The notes beneath the pieces were generated by a model. The model made no database searches, was not told the origin of the DNA, and was given only the letters and a program-made list of their open reading frames with translations. A stretch of 64,000 nucleotides of DNA from CAITSH01 sp025356665 (lineage in GTDB: Bacteria > Pseudomonadota > Gammaproteobacteria > Burkholderiales > SG8-39). The DNA lies in contig JANXRV010000066.1 of assembly GCA_025356665.1 (NCBI GenBank), positions 1 through 64,000 of the forward strand, in the 5' to 3' direction. Shown here piece by piece: positions 32,598 through 41,000 of this stretch. A program made the position numbers and the translations under genes. Numbering within the stretch: position 1 is the first letter of the stretch; each line of letters opens with the position of its first letter.

Positions 32598-33616
32598 GCC
32601 AAGGGCTGGGCACGAATATAGACGCGCTCCTCTTTCATGGTCTGTCCGAGCAGCTTGACCATGGCGAACACAGCCTCGATGTGCGGCGTCGCCACATTGG
32701 CGATATGCCCGAGCTCGATCACCGCGCCGACCAGCGCGTCTATTTCCGGGTCACGCCCGGCTTCGACGTCTTGCAGCATCGAGGTCTTGTGCTTGCCCAC
32801 CTTTTCGGCACCGGCAATGCGCTTGTCCAGCGACACGCGCAGGGTGACGCCAAGCTTGTTCGCCACCGCCTCAGCCTCACGCATCATGCTCGCGGCGAGG
32901 TCACGGGTGGGCGGGAAACGGCAGATATCGACCAGCGTCGAATGTGTCAAGGCACTGAGCGGGTTGAAAGTCAGGTTACCCCATAACTTGAGCCATATCT
33001 CAGCGCGTACATTGCCCAACACCGGCGATTTCAGCCCGGCCCGCTCGAACACCGCCGCCAGGGCGGTGACCCGCGCCGACACGCTGCCGTCGAGTTCCCC
33101 AAACGGAAAGCGCTCACCCTCGATATGCCGCACCACCCCGGGCGCGACCAGTTCGCAGGCCGGATAAACGACGCAACCAATGAGCCGCGCCGGGTCAATT
33201 GAGGCACTGATAATGCCGCGCGGATCAACGCTTCTGACAACCGTACCCTCGAGCGCGGCGGGCATTTCTGCCGGGAGCCGCTGGAAATACCACCAGGGAA
33301 TGCCATTTTGCATCGGCACGATCACCGTGTTGTCATGACAAATGGCGACAATGTCACCCACCACCGCCTCGACCTGGTGCGCCTTCATGGCCAGGATGAT
33401 GACATCCTGCACGCCGGCATCAGAGACACGGCCGACCACCTTGACCTGGCTGGCGATCTGCTCGCCACCGTGCTGATTTAGCAATTTCATTCCCTTGCGT
33501 GAAATTGCCTCGAAATTGGCCCCACGTGCGACCAGGGTAAGGTCCTCACCGGACAGCGCCAGCTTGACGCCAACATAGCCCCCAATGGAGCCCGCCCCAA
33601 CGATGCAGATTTTCAT
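32591..33616 (-). CDS. panE: 2-dehydropantoate 2-reductase (ketopantoate reductase)
   Basis: A 341-residue NADPH-dependent reductase of the ApbA/PanE family, which makes pantoate for coenzyme A. The Rossmann motif MKICIVGAGSIGGYVG opens the protein. The catalytic Lys is expected in AEIWLKLWGNLTFNPLSAL, and the C-terminal KHKTSMLQDVEAGRDPEID matches the family's conserved substrate loop. PMQNGIPWWYF is also characteristic. The family has many paralogues, so the exact ketoacid is not proven. The C-terminal tail is encoded by a hexamer repeat and may vary. Confidence 0.85.
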   Translation of the reverse strand: MKICIVGAGSIGGYVGVKLALSGEDLTLVARGANFEAISRKGMKLLNQHGGEQIASQVKVVGRVSDAGVQDVIILAMKAHQVEAVVGDIVAICHDNTVIVPMQNGIPWWYFQRLPAEMPAALEGTVVRSVDPRGIISASIDPARLIGCVVYPACELVAPGVVRHIEGERFPFGELDGSVSARVTALAAVFERAGLKSPVLGNVRAEIWLKLWGNLTFNPLSALTHSTLVDICRFPPTRDLAASMMREAEAVANKLGVTLRVSLDKRIAGAEKVGKHKTSMLQDVEAGRDPEIDALVGAVIELGHIANVATPHIEAVFAMVKLLGQTMKEERVYIRAQPLAA

Positions 33617-33746
33617 ACGCGTCCCTTCAGGCGCAGCACTAATACCACGCCACTATCGACAAGTTTACTGCGCGGACAGGGTCGACGCAATCAATTTGTC
33701 AAAATGAATTTGACATACCAATACGGTATTGCAGGCCTTTGTTTTC

Positions 33747-33776
33747 TTGACAAAGTTTGCCCGGGGAAAGGATAAT
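33747..33776 (+). promoter_or_regulatory. Promoter of the tRNA-Met gene
   Basis: TTGACA (33747-33752), 18 bp and GATAAT (33771-33776) lie 38 nt upstream of the tRNA. The GC-rich stretch CCCGGGG lies within the spacer. Upstream at 33696-33712 is a small palindrome (GTCAAA / TTTGAC). Confidence 0.6.
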
Positions 33777-33814
33777 GGCGGGCTTCGCAAAGCAGCTCCA
33801 AAGCCCAAATTTCC

Positions 33815-33891
33815 GGTGATATAGCTCAGTTGGTTAGAGCACAGCACTCATAATGCTGGGGTCGGTGGTTCAAATCCACCTATCACCACCA
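33815..33891 (+). tRNA. tRNA-Met (CAT), elongator type
   Basis: 77 nt including an encoded CCA. The acceptor arms GGTGATA and TATCACC pair fully. The D-arm (AGCTCAGTTGGTTAGAGC) and the T-arm (GGTGG-TTCAAAT-CCACC) are standard. The anticodon loop is CTCATAA, with CAT at 33849-33851. The base-paired first position (G1-C72) excludes the initiator. The similarity of body and anticodon stem to E. coli elongator tRNA-Met favours it over tRNA-Ile2, though lysidine-modified Ile2 cannot be fully excluded. Confidence 0.95.
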
Positions 33892-34216
33892 CCATCCCGC
33901 CTCGCCCCAAAGTGCGCAGTGCCCATCACATGCAGCGCACCTTAGCATTGGCGAATTAGCGCATTCCCGCGCAGGCTTCGCAGCCGGCGGCCATGCCAAG
34001 GGGGGAGCCCCGCGCGGCAACGGGGCATGGATAAGCAGCAATTTTCGCCGCGACTCCGAACACGGACCACCAGCCGGTTGGCCCACAGCACGAGGTGCGC
34101 GGTACAAGGTACAAGGTACAAGGGGTACAAGGGGCACACTGAGTACAATGGACGCTCGCAGAGTTAAAAACACAGAATACTCATGCCGGTAACGGCGACA
34201 TTCAGATTGAGTCCCC
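33892..34216. other. Intergenic region between tRNA-Met and the miaB-leading gene
   Basis: 325 bp without a convincing gene. A weak GTGCGC/GCGCAC hairpin lies at 33912-33940, and a short tandem repeat GGTACAA (three exact units from 34101, then GGGGTACAAGGGG to about 34134). The promoter for the downstream gene was not identified with confidence. Confidence 0.7.
34101..34134. repeat. Heptanucleotide tandem repeat (GGTACAA x3 plus variants)
   Basis: Three tandem GGTACAA units with a degenerate fourth containing two extra G. It is one of several short tandem repeats between genes in this window. Confidence 0.8.
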
Positions 34217-34531
34217 ATGTTTAAACATTTTTTATTGCTTTTGGCCGCGCTCGTAACGCTTCCCGCGTCAGGGCAGTTTCGCAGCATTCCCGATGACACC
34301 AAGCGCGGCACCATGACGCATTTGCGCGAAATGAATATCTCGCTCGATGGGCAGCCGGTCAACCTGGCCGCGGGAGCGCAAATTCGCGCCACCAACAACC
34401 TGATCATCGTGCCCCATCAGTTACCGCCACAGTCTTTGGTCAAATATCAGCTCGACTCCACCGGCCAGATCATCCGGGTATGGATTCTGACGCCCGAAGA
34501 AACGGCACGACCAGACAAACCGAAGCCATAA
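34217..34531 (+). CDS. Small exported hypothetical protein upstream of miaB
   Basis: A 104-residue protein with a signal peptide (FLLLLAALVTLPASGQ) and a compact domain of beta character: REMNISLDGQPVNLAAGAQI, NNLIIVP and GQIIRVWILTPEE. Small proteins of this kind are often seen next to miaB in betaproteobacteria, but I know no function. It ends 18 nt before the miaB start, so the two may share a transcript. Confidence 0.78.
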   Translation: MFKHFLLLLAALVTLPASGQFRSIPDDTKRGTMTHLREMNISLDGQPVNLAAGAQIRATNNLIIVPHQLPPQSLVKYQLDSTGQIIRVWILTPEETARPDKPKP

Positions 34532-34549
34532 CAGGGCAGTCACGCGAGC

Positions 34550-35932
34550 ATGGCCAAAAAACTGTACATCAAAACTTTCGGCTGCCAGATGAACGAGTAT
34601 GACTCGGCCAAGATGGCCGATGTGCTCGCCGCCGCCGACGGCTACGAACAAACCAGCGACCCGAACGAGGCCGACCTGATCCTTTTCAACACCTGTTCGG
34701 TGCGCGAAAAGGCGCAGGAAAAAGTGTTCAGCGACCTTGGCCGTGTGCGCCCGATAAAAATAGGCCGCCCGGACGTGCTCATCGGCGTCGGCGGCTGCGT
34801 TGCCAGCCAGGAAGGCGCGACCATCGTTTCACGCGCACCCTATGTCGATGTGGTATTCGGCCCGCAAACCCTGCATCGCCTGCCGGAACTGCTGGCCAAG
34901 CGCCGCGAAAGCGGCCGACCCCAGATCGACATTTCCTTTCCGGCAATTGAAAAATTCGATCACCTGCCCCCGGCCCGCGTCGATGGCGCCAGCGCCTATG
35001 TATCAATCATGGAGGGCTGCAGCAAGTATTGCAGCTTCTGCGTCGTTCCCTACACCCGCGGCGAGGAAGTTTCACGTCCGCTCGAAGACATCCTGACCGA
35101 AGTCGCAGAGTTGACCGCGCAGGGCGTGAAAGAAGTGACCTTGCTCGGACAGAACGTCAACGCCTACCGCGCCCCGCTTGGCGAAACGGCCGCGGGAACC
35201 GAGGCCGGTGATTTCACGCTGCTGCTTGAGTACGTCGCCGCCATGCCCGGCATCGAGCGCGTGCGCTACAGCACCTCCCACCCGAAGGAATTCACGCAAC
35301 GCCTGATCGACCTGTATGCCACAGAGCCCAAGCTGGTAAGCCACGTTCACCTGCCCGTGCAGTCGGGATCCGATCGCGTGCTGGCTGCGATGAAACGCGG
35401 CTACACCGCCCTCGAATACAAATCCATCGTCCGCCGGCTACGCCATGCCCGCCCCGGCATTTCCATCACATCGGATTTCATCGTCGGCTTCCCCGGCGAG
35501 ACGGATACCGATTTTGCCGCAACCATGACTCTCATCGACGAGGTTGGTTTCGATAACTCTTTCTCTTTCCTGTACAGCCCGCGTCCGGGAACACCGGCCG
35601 CATCGCTACAGGACGACACGCCACATGATGTAAAGGCCGCGCGCCTGGAAAAGCTGCAGGCGGCGATTGCCGCAAACGAAACCGTCATCGGGAAAAACAT
35701 GGTTGGCACAACGCAGCGCGTCATGGTCGAACGCCAGTCAAAAAAGGCCCTGGGCGAACTCGCCGGACGCACCGACAACAACCGCATCGTCAATTTCCCC
35801 GGGCCGGCCTGGCATATCGGCAGTTTCATGCAGGTGCGTATCACGGGCAATTTCGCCCATTCGCTGCGTGGCGAAGCCGCGTTGCCCGCAGCCGCTACGG
35901 ACATGGCCGCAGCCCATGCGCTGGCGCGCTAA
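34550..35932 (+). CDS. miaB: tRNA-2-methylthio-N6-dimethylallyladenosine synthase
   Basis: A 460-residue radical-SAM methylthiotransferase that adds the 2-methylthio group to i6A37 of tRNAs reading UNN codons. The N-terminal UPF0004 domain carries three Cys (FGCQMNEYDSAKM, NTCSVREKA, GGCVASQEG) for one Fe4S4 cluster. The radical-SAM triad is C157, C161 and C164 in CSKYCSFC. The C-terminal TRAM domain binds the tRNA. Length is standard. It heads a long run with phoH, ybeY, ybeX and lnt, the usual order in this class. A tRNA-Met lies upstream. Confidence 0.95.
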   Translation: MAKKLYIKTFGCQMNEYDSAKMADVLAAADGYEQTSDPNEADLILFNTCSVREKAQEKVFSDLGRVRPIKIGRPDVLIGVGGCVASQEGATIVSRAPYVDVVFGPQTLHRLPELLAKRRESGRPQIDISFPAIEKFDHLPPARVDGASAYVSIMEGCSKYCSFCVVPYTRGEEVSRPLEDILTEVAELTAQGVKEVTLLGQNVNAYRAPLGETAAGTEAGDFTLLLEYVAAMPGIERVRYSTSHPKEFTQRLIDLYATEPKLVSHVHLPVQSGSDRVLAAMKRGYTALEYKSIVRRLRHARPGISITSDFIVGFPGETDTDFAATMTLIDEVGFDNSFSFLYSPRPGTPAASLQDDTPHDVKAARLEKLQAAIAANETVIGKNMVGTTQRVMVERQSKKALGELAGRTDNNRIVNFPGPAWHIGSFMQVRITGNFAHSLRGEAALPAAATDMAAAHALAR

Positions 35933-35968
35933 TGCGCCGCTTACCCCAAAAAAATTGAGGCCCGCTAC

Positions 35969-37021
35969 ATGAGCACCTCCGCCGTGAAACCCCGGCCTGT
36001 CGAATTGACCCTTACACCCGTCGACAATGAGCGCCTCGCCAGTCTGTGCGGCCCCCTCGACGAAAACCTGCGCCAGATAGAACTGGCACTGGATGTCACC
36101 ATCGCCCGCCGCGGCGAGCGCTTCAGCGTACGCGGCGGCAATGAACAGGCGGCGCGCACGGTGCGCCTGCTGCAAAAATTCTACGACGAGTCGGCCAACG
36201 GACTCTCGGTGGACAGCATCCAGCTGGGACTGGTTGAATATCAACTCGCCGCCGCTGAGGAAAGCGGCGCGCCGGTGTTGGTCACGCGCAAGGGCGATTT
36301 GCGCGGCCGCACACCCCGCCAGCGCGCCTACCTCAAAGCGATTTTCGAGAACGACATCAGCTTTGCCATCGGACCGGCGGGCACGGGCAAGACCTATCTG
36401 GCTGTCGCCTGCGCCGTGGACCAACTCGAGCGCGATGCGGTAAAGCGCATCATTCTCGTGCGCCCCGCCGTCGAAGCCGGTGAGCGCCTCGGCTTTCTGC
36501 CGGGCGACCTGACGCAAAAAGTCGATCCTTACCTGCGCCCGCTCTACGACGCACTCTACGATCTGATGGGCTTTGACAAGGTCGGCAAGATGTTCGAGCG
36601 TAACGCCATTGAAGTGGCACCGCTCGCCTACATGCGCGGACGCACGCTTAACCACGCCTTCATCATCCTCGACGAAGCGCAGAACACCACGCCCGAGCAG
36701 ATGAAAATGTTCCTCACGCGCATCGGATTTGGCACCAAGGCGGTGATCACCGGCGATGTCACCCAGATTGACCTGCCGCGTGGCGCCAAAAGCGGCCTTA
36801 TCGAGGCGCGGCGCGTGCTCGCCAATGTGCGCGGCATCGAATTTTGCGAATTCCGCAGCGAAGACGTGGTCCGCCATCCGCTGGTGGCTAAAATCGTCGA
36901 CGCCTACGAACTGGAAACCAAGCGCAACGAGGATGCCGAAAAAGCCGCCACCGAGCGGCGTGCTGCGGAACGCGAGACCGCCGCCACAAGCCGGCCCGCC
37001 GGCAGCCACGACCGCGCATGA
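35969..37021 (+). CDS. phoH: PhoH-family ATPase
   Basis: A 350-residue PhoH-like (YbeZ-type) ATPase, an RNA-associated NTPase that genetically and physically works with YbeY. The N-terminal KH-like part is followed by Walker A GPAGTGKT at 135-142 and Walker B FIILDEAQNTTPEQM. GDVTQIDLP is the sensor motif. The C-terminal 25 residues are charged and low in complexity. The stop TGA overlaps the ATG of ybeY (ATGA), a coupling seen across proteobacteria. Confidence 0.94.
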   Translation: MSTSAVKPRPVELTLTPVDNERLASLCGPLDENLRQIELALDVTIARRGERFSVRGGNEQAARTVRLLQKFYDESANGLSVDSIQLGLVEYQLAAAEESGAPVLVTRKGDLRGRTPRQRAYLKAIFENDISFAIGPAGTGKTYLAVACAVDQLERDAVKRIILVRPAVEAGERLGFLPGDLTQKVDPYLRPLYDALYDLMGFDKVGKMFERNAIEVAPLAYMRGRTLNHAFIILDEAQNTTPEQMKMFLTRIGFGTKAVITGDVTQIDLPRGAKSGLIEARRVLANVRGIEFCEFRSEDVVRHPLVAKIVDAYELETKRNEDAEKAATERRAAERETAATSRPAGSHDRA

Positions 37022-37512
37022 CAGCGCCACAACGCGCAGGTTTGCAGCCCGGCTTGCGCGCCACAAACGGCGTAAAAAATGTCATTGACGTTCAGGTCGC
37101 CTCCCGGGCCAAAGGAATACCGGGAAAAACCATGCTGCGCCGCTGGGCGCGTGCGGCGCTGGTATCGGGCAAACCGGCGAGCCTGACCCTGCGCGTGGTT
37201 CCCCTCGGGGAGGCACGCGCGCTGAACAGCGCCTATCGCGGCAAAGACTATGCAACCAACGTTCTCACCTTCGAGTACGGCGCGGACCCGGACGGCGGCC
37301 TGCATGGCGATATCGTGCTTTGCGCGGCCGTGGTCGCCGCCGAGGCCAAGCTCCAGGGTAAATCGCTGACAAGCCACTACGCCCACCTTACGGTTCACGG
37401 CGTGCTGCACCTGCAGGGCTACGACCATGAGGGGACGGCCGATGCGCGCAAAATGGAATCCCTCGAAATAAAATTGCTGGCCAAACTCGGGTATGCTGAC
37501 CCTTACAGGTGA
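37018..37512 (+). CDS. ybeY: Endoribonuclease / rRNA maturation factor YbeY
   Basis: A 164-residue metal-dependent RNase needed for 16S rRNA 3'-end maturation and ribosome quality control. The zinc ligands are H127, H131 and H137 in HGVLHLQGYDH. YATNVLTFEYG is the other conserved block. The annotated start overlaps the phoH stop by 4 nt. The first about 20 residues are not conserved, and initiation at a later codon is possible but lacks an ATG. It ends 108 nt before ybeX. Confidence 0.93.
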   Translation: MTAPQRAGLQPGLRATNGVKNVIDVQVASRAKGIPGKTMLRRWARAALVSGKPASLTLRVVPLGEARALNSAYRGKDYATNVLTFEYGADPDGGLHGDIVLCAAVVAAEAKLQGKSLTSHYAHLTVHGVLHLQGYDHEGTADARKMESLEIKLLAKLGYADPYR

Positions 37513-37620
37513 ACAGCAAACGGCAAACGGATAACTGGTAAAAAGCCGGCGGTGAATAAAATACTGCCTGCGCACGCACTCCACGATTTGCACGATTGAC
37601 GAGCCCCCAGTCACCCCCCT

Positions 37621-38454
37621 ATGTACGAAAGCCCCAACCACAAGCCCACCCTGCTCGAGCGTCTGTCGGCGCTGATCATGCGCGAACCGGAAGACCGCGC
37701 GCAACTGATCGAACTGCTGCACTCGGCCTTCGAGCGCAACCTGCTCGACGCCGACGCCCTGGCCATGATCGAGGGCGCCATGCAGGTCTCGGAAATGCAG
37801 GTGCGCGACATCATGATTCCGCGCGCGCAAATGGACATGATCGACATCAACGGCACGCCCGATCAGTTCATCCCCCATGTCATCGCCACCGCCCACTCGC
37901 GCTTCCCGGTCGTGGACAAGAGCCGCGATGAGGTGATAGGCATCCTGCTGGCCAAGGATTTACTGCGTTATTACGCCGGCGAGGAAGAGTTCAACGTGCG
38001 TGACATGCTGCGCCCGGCCGTGTTCGTGCCCGAGGCCAAGCGCCTCAATGTGTTGCTGCGCGAGTTCCGCGCCAAGCGCAACCACATGGCGGTGGTCGTT
38101 GACGAGTATGGCGGCGTGGCCGGACTGGTAACCATAGAGGACGTGCTCGAGCAGATCGTCGGCGAAATAGAGGACGAATACGATTTCGACGAGGCCGGTG
38201 ACAACATCATCACCGAACCGCGCGGCCGCTACCGCGTGAAAGCGCAGACCGAGATCGGGGATTTCAATGCCGTCTTTGAAACAGGCTTTTCCGAGGAGGA
38301 CCAGGATACCGTTGGCGGCCTCGTCATCGCGCGTTTCGGTCACATGCCAAAACGCGGCGAGAGCATACTCATCGACGGCCTGAAGTTCGTGGTGCAGCGC
38401 GCTGACAGCCGGCGCCTGCATACCCTGCAGGTCGAGCGCGTCAAGCCGCTCTGA
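37621..38454 (+). CDS. ybeX: CBS-domain protein YbeX/CorC
   Basis: A 277-residue soluble protein with two CBS domains (about residues 65-185) and a C-terminal CorC_HlyC (transporter-associated) domain. VRDIMIPRAQMDMIDI and VVDEYGGVAGLVTIEDVLE are the standard motifs. Its E. coli counterpart has been linked to magnesium/cobalt homeostasis and ribosome metabolism, in line with its place next to ybeY. It ends 3 nt before lnt. Confidence 0.92.
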   Translation: MYESPNHKPTLLERLSALIMREPEDRAQLIELLHSAFERNLLDADALAMIEGAMQVSEMQVRDIMIPRAQMDMIDINGTPDQFIPHVIATAHSRFPVVDKSRDEVIGILLAKDLLRYYAGEEEFNVRDMLRPAVFVPEAKRLNVLLREFRAKRNHMAVVVDEYGGVAGLVTIEDVLEQIVGEIEDEYDFDEAGDNIITEPRGRYRVKAQTEIGDFNAVFETGFSEEDQDTVGGLVIARFGHMPKRGESILIDGLKFVVQRADSRRLHTLQVERVKPL

Positions 38455-38457
38455 TCG

Positions 38458-39966
38458 GTGCACCCGGGTAGCCAGTTGCCCCGACTGTCCAGTCTTCGCT
38501 TCCCGGCGATCGCCCTTTTTCTGGGAGCGGGAAGCGTCGCCGGATACGCGCCGCTTAACTGGTTTGCCATTCCCCTCCTCGCGCTCGCGGGCCTGTTCTT
38601 CATCTGGCACCGAGTCGCATCGGCGCGCGAGGCGGCGCTGATCGGTTTCGCTTTCGGGCTCGGCCTGTTCGGCGTCGGCGTCTCATGGGTTTATGTGAGC
38701 CTGCATGATTACGGCATGATGCCCGCGCCGCTCGCGGCGCTCGCCACCGCGCTCTTTTGTGCCTACCTGGCCCTGCATCCTGCCCTGGTCGGCTGGCTGC
38801 TGGCACGCCTGCAAATACCGGTGGTCGTACGCATGCTGGTTGCGGCACCGGCGCTTTGGGTGATGGTCGAGTGGTTGCGACTCTGGATCTTCACCGGCTT
38901 TCCCTGGCTTGCACTCGGCTACTCGCAACTGGACGGACCGATTTCGGGCTTTGCGCCGCTGTCCGGCGTCTACGGTGTTTCGTTGATCTCAAGCGCCGCT
39001 GCGGCGCTGCTGGCCTGGGCGTTTGCGGCGCGCGGAATGGCGCTGCTTGCCGCCCCAGCCGGATTGGCGCTCCTTTTCGTTTGCGGCCACGGCCTGACCC
39101 AGATCGAATGGACCGATGCGGTCGGCGAACCCCTTACCGTGCGTCTGCTGCAAGGCAATGTTCCACAGGAAATGAAATTTATCGAGGGCAGGTATGAAAC
39201 GACGCTTGCAGCCTACGAGCGGCTCGCCGGCGATAAGCCGGCGCGCCTTGTCATCACCCCGGAAACGGCAATTCCGCGTTTTCTCGACGGCGTGTCCCTC
39301 GACTACCTGCGGCGACTGGAGGCGATCGCCAGCAAAAATGATGGCGATATGCTGATCGGGGTGCCGGCACGCGATGCCTCCGGACGCTATTACAACGGCG
39401 TCATGAGCCTTGGCAAGGCGCCGGTACAAAGCTACGCCAAAACCCACCTGGTGCCCTTTGGCGAATTCATTCCGCCTGGCTTCGGCTGGATCATCAGCGT
39501 GCTGAAAATCCCGCTAGCCGATTTCACCTCGGGTGGCGCGGAGCAAAAACCGCTGGCTGTCGCCGGCCAGCAGGTGGCGGTAAACATCTGTTACGAGGAC
39601 GCCTTCGGCGAGGAGATCATCCGCCAGCTACCGGCTGCCACGCTGCTTGCCAACGTCAGCAACGTCGCCTGGTTCGGCGACTCGCTGGCGCCCGAGCAGC
39701 ACCTGGATATGTCACGCATGCGCTCGCTGGAAACCGGCCGCGTGATGCTGCGCGCGACCAACACCGGCGTGACGGCGATCATCGATGAGCACGGCGTTGT
39801 GAAGGCGCGCCTGCCCGCGTTCACCGAGGACGCACTCGAGGGTACTGTGGTCGGCCGCAGCGGGGCCACGCCCTATGTGCGCCTCGGCAACTATCCGGTG
39901 GTGTTACTGTGCCTCGCCCTGCTCGCAGCGTGCGCGTTCAAGCACACCCGCCAGAGCCGGCGGTGA
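38458..39966 (+). CDS. lnt: Apolipoprotein N-acyltransferase
   Basis: A 502-residue inner-membrane enzyme that adds the third acyl chain to lipoproteins. About six N-terminal transmembrane helices precede a nitrilase-type domain. Its catalytic triad is E269 (TPETAIP), K328 (YAKTHLVPFGEF) and C378 (NICYED), close to the E. coli positions. The start is a GTG at 38458 with a poor ribosome site, in keeping with tight coupling to ybeX 3 nt upstream. Two lipoprotein candidates lie elsewhere in the window. Confidence 0.94.
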   Translation: MHPGSQLPRLSSLRFPAIALFLGAGSVAGYAPLNWFAIPLLALAGLFFIWHRVASAREAALIGFAFGLGLFGVGVSWVYVSLHDYGMMPAPLAALATALFCAYLALHPALVGWLLARLQIPVVVRMLVAAPALWVMVEWLRLWIFTGFPWLALGYSQLDGPISGFAPLSGVYGVSLISSAAAALLAWAFAARGMALLAAPAGLALLFVCGHGLTQIEWTDAVGEPLTVRLLQGNVPQEMKFIEGRYETTLAAYERLAGDKPARLVITPETAIPRFLDGVSLDYLRRLEAIASKNDGDMLIGVPARDASGRYYNGVMSLGKAPVQSYAKTHLVPFGEFIPPGFGWIISVLKIPLADFTSGGAEQKPLAVAGQQVAVNICYEDAFGEEIIRQLPAATLLANVSNVAWFGDSLAPEQHLDMSRMRSLETGRVMLRATNTGVTAIIDEHGVVKARLPAFTEDALEGTVVGRSGATPYVRLGNYPVVLLCLALLAACAFKHTRQSRR

Positions 39967-40058
39967 AGGTCACGGCCGCGTAAGCACGGCATGCATCACC
40001 GCCTGACTTATCGCGGGGCGCCGAAAGCCAGTAAAATCACGCTTTTAAGAATCACATC

Positions 40059-41000
40059 ATGCTGACCTTCCAACAAATAATCCTAAGGCTTCAGGAGTAC
40101 TGGGGTCGGCAGGGCTGCGCTCTTTTGCAACCCTACGACATGGAAGTGGGCGCCGGCACCTCGCACACCGCGACCTTCCTGCGCGCCATCGGCCCAGAAC
40201 CCTGGCGCGCCGCCTACGTGCAACCGTCACGCCGTCCCAAGGACGGACGCTACGGCGAGAATCCCAACCGCATGCAGCACTATTACCAGTATCAAGTGGT
40301 GCTCAAGCCCTCGCCGCTCGATATCGTCGACCTGTACGTGGGATCGCTGAAAGAACTCGGCATCAATCCCCAGGAACACGACATCCGGTTTGTCGAGGAT
40401 GACTGGGAGAATCCGACCCTGGGCGCCTGGGGCCTGGGCTGGGAAGTCTGGCTCAACGGCATGGAAGTGACCCAGTTCACCTATTTTCAGCAGGTAGGCG
40501 GACTCGAGTGCAAACCGATCACCGGCGAAATCACCTACGGCATCGAGCGTCTGGCCATGTACCTGCAGAACGTGCAAAACGTATTCGACCTCAAATGGAC
40601 CGACACACTCACCTATGGCGATGTCTATCGCCAGAATGAGGTCGAGCAATCGACCTACAACTTCGAGCAATCGGACGCACCCATGTTGTTCCGTCATTTC
40701 AGCGACCACGAAGCCGATGCCAAGCGGCTGATCGGGGAAAAGCTGGCATTGCCGGCCTATGAGAAAGTGCTCAAAGCCGCCCACACCTTCAACCTGCTCG
40801 ATGCACGCGGCGCCATTTCCGTCACCGAGCGCGCCGCCTACATCGGACGCATACGCAACCTCGCGCGCGCGGTGTCACAGTCTTATTACGATTCCCGCCT
40901 GCGTCAGGACTTCCCGATGTGCGCGCCGGGGGCGCTGGAGCGACTGGGTATGGATATTGGCGCACTGAAAGCGGCGATGTCGGCCCGGGAGCAGGCATGA
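40059..41000 (+). CDS. glyQ: Glycyl-tRNA synthetase alpha subunit
   Basis: A 313-residue catalytic alpha subunit of the bacterial heterotetrameric glycyl-tRNA synthetase. MLTFQQIILRLQEYWGRQGC opens it, and QPYDMEVGAGTSH, YVQPSRRPKDGRYGENPNR and GWEVWLNGMEVTQFTYFQ are near-invariant. A possible promoter lies upstream (TTATCG at 40008, 18 bp, TAAAAT at 40032-40037). The stop overlaps the glyS ATG by 4 nt. Confidence 0.97.
   Translation: MLTFQQIILRLQEYWGRQGCALLQPYDMEVGAGTSHTATFLRAIGPEPWRAAYVQPSRRPKDGRYGENPNRMQHYYQYQVVLKPSPLDIVDLYVGSLKELGINPQEHDIRFVEDDWENPTLGAWGLGWEVWLNGMEVTQFTYFQQVGGLECKPITGEITYGIERLAMYLQNVQNVFDLKWTDTLTYGDVYRQNEVEQSTYNFEQSDAPMLFRHFSDHEADAKRLIGEKLALPAYEKVLKAAHTFNLLDARGAISVTERAAYIGRIRNLARAVSQSYYDSRLRQDFPMCAPGALERLGMDIGALKAAMSAREQA

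Noticed and set aside
31457..32986. A 509-codon + strand frame spanning the UbiH-family gene and part of panE
   Set aside because: It crosses two real minus-strand genes and the hexamer repeat, and has no coherent domain.
33747..33891. The tRNA-Met gene as a possible integration site for a genomic island
   Set aside because: No integrase gene, no direct repeat of the tRNA 3' end in the window, and conserved housekeeping genes follow directly.
33883..34407. A 174-codon minus-strand frame downstream of tRNA-Met
   Set aside because: It runs into the tRNA end and across the exported small protein gene on the other strand, with no recognisable motif. It includes the GGTACAA repeat.
35738..37066. 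A 442-codon minus-strand open frame opposite phoH
   Set aside because: PhoH and MiaB are complete on the + strand with overlapping gene coupling; the reverse frame is a shadow.
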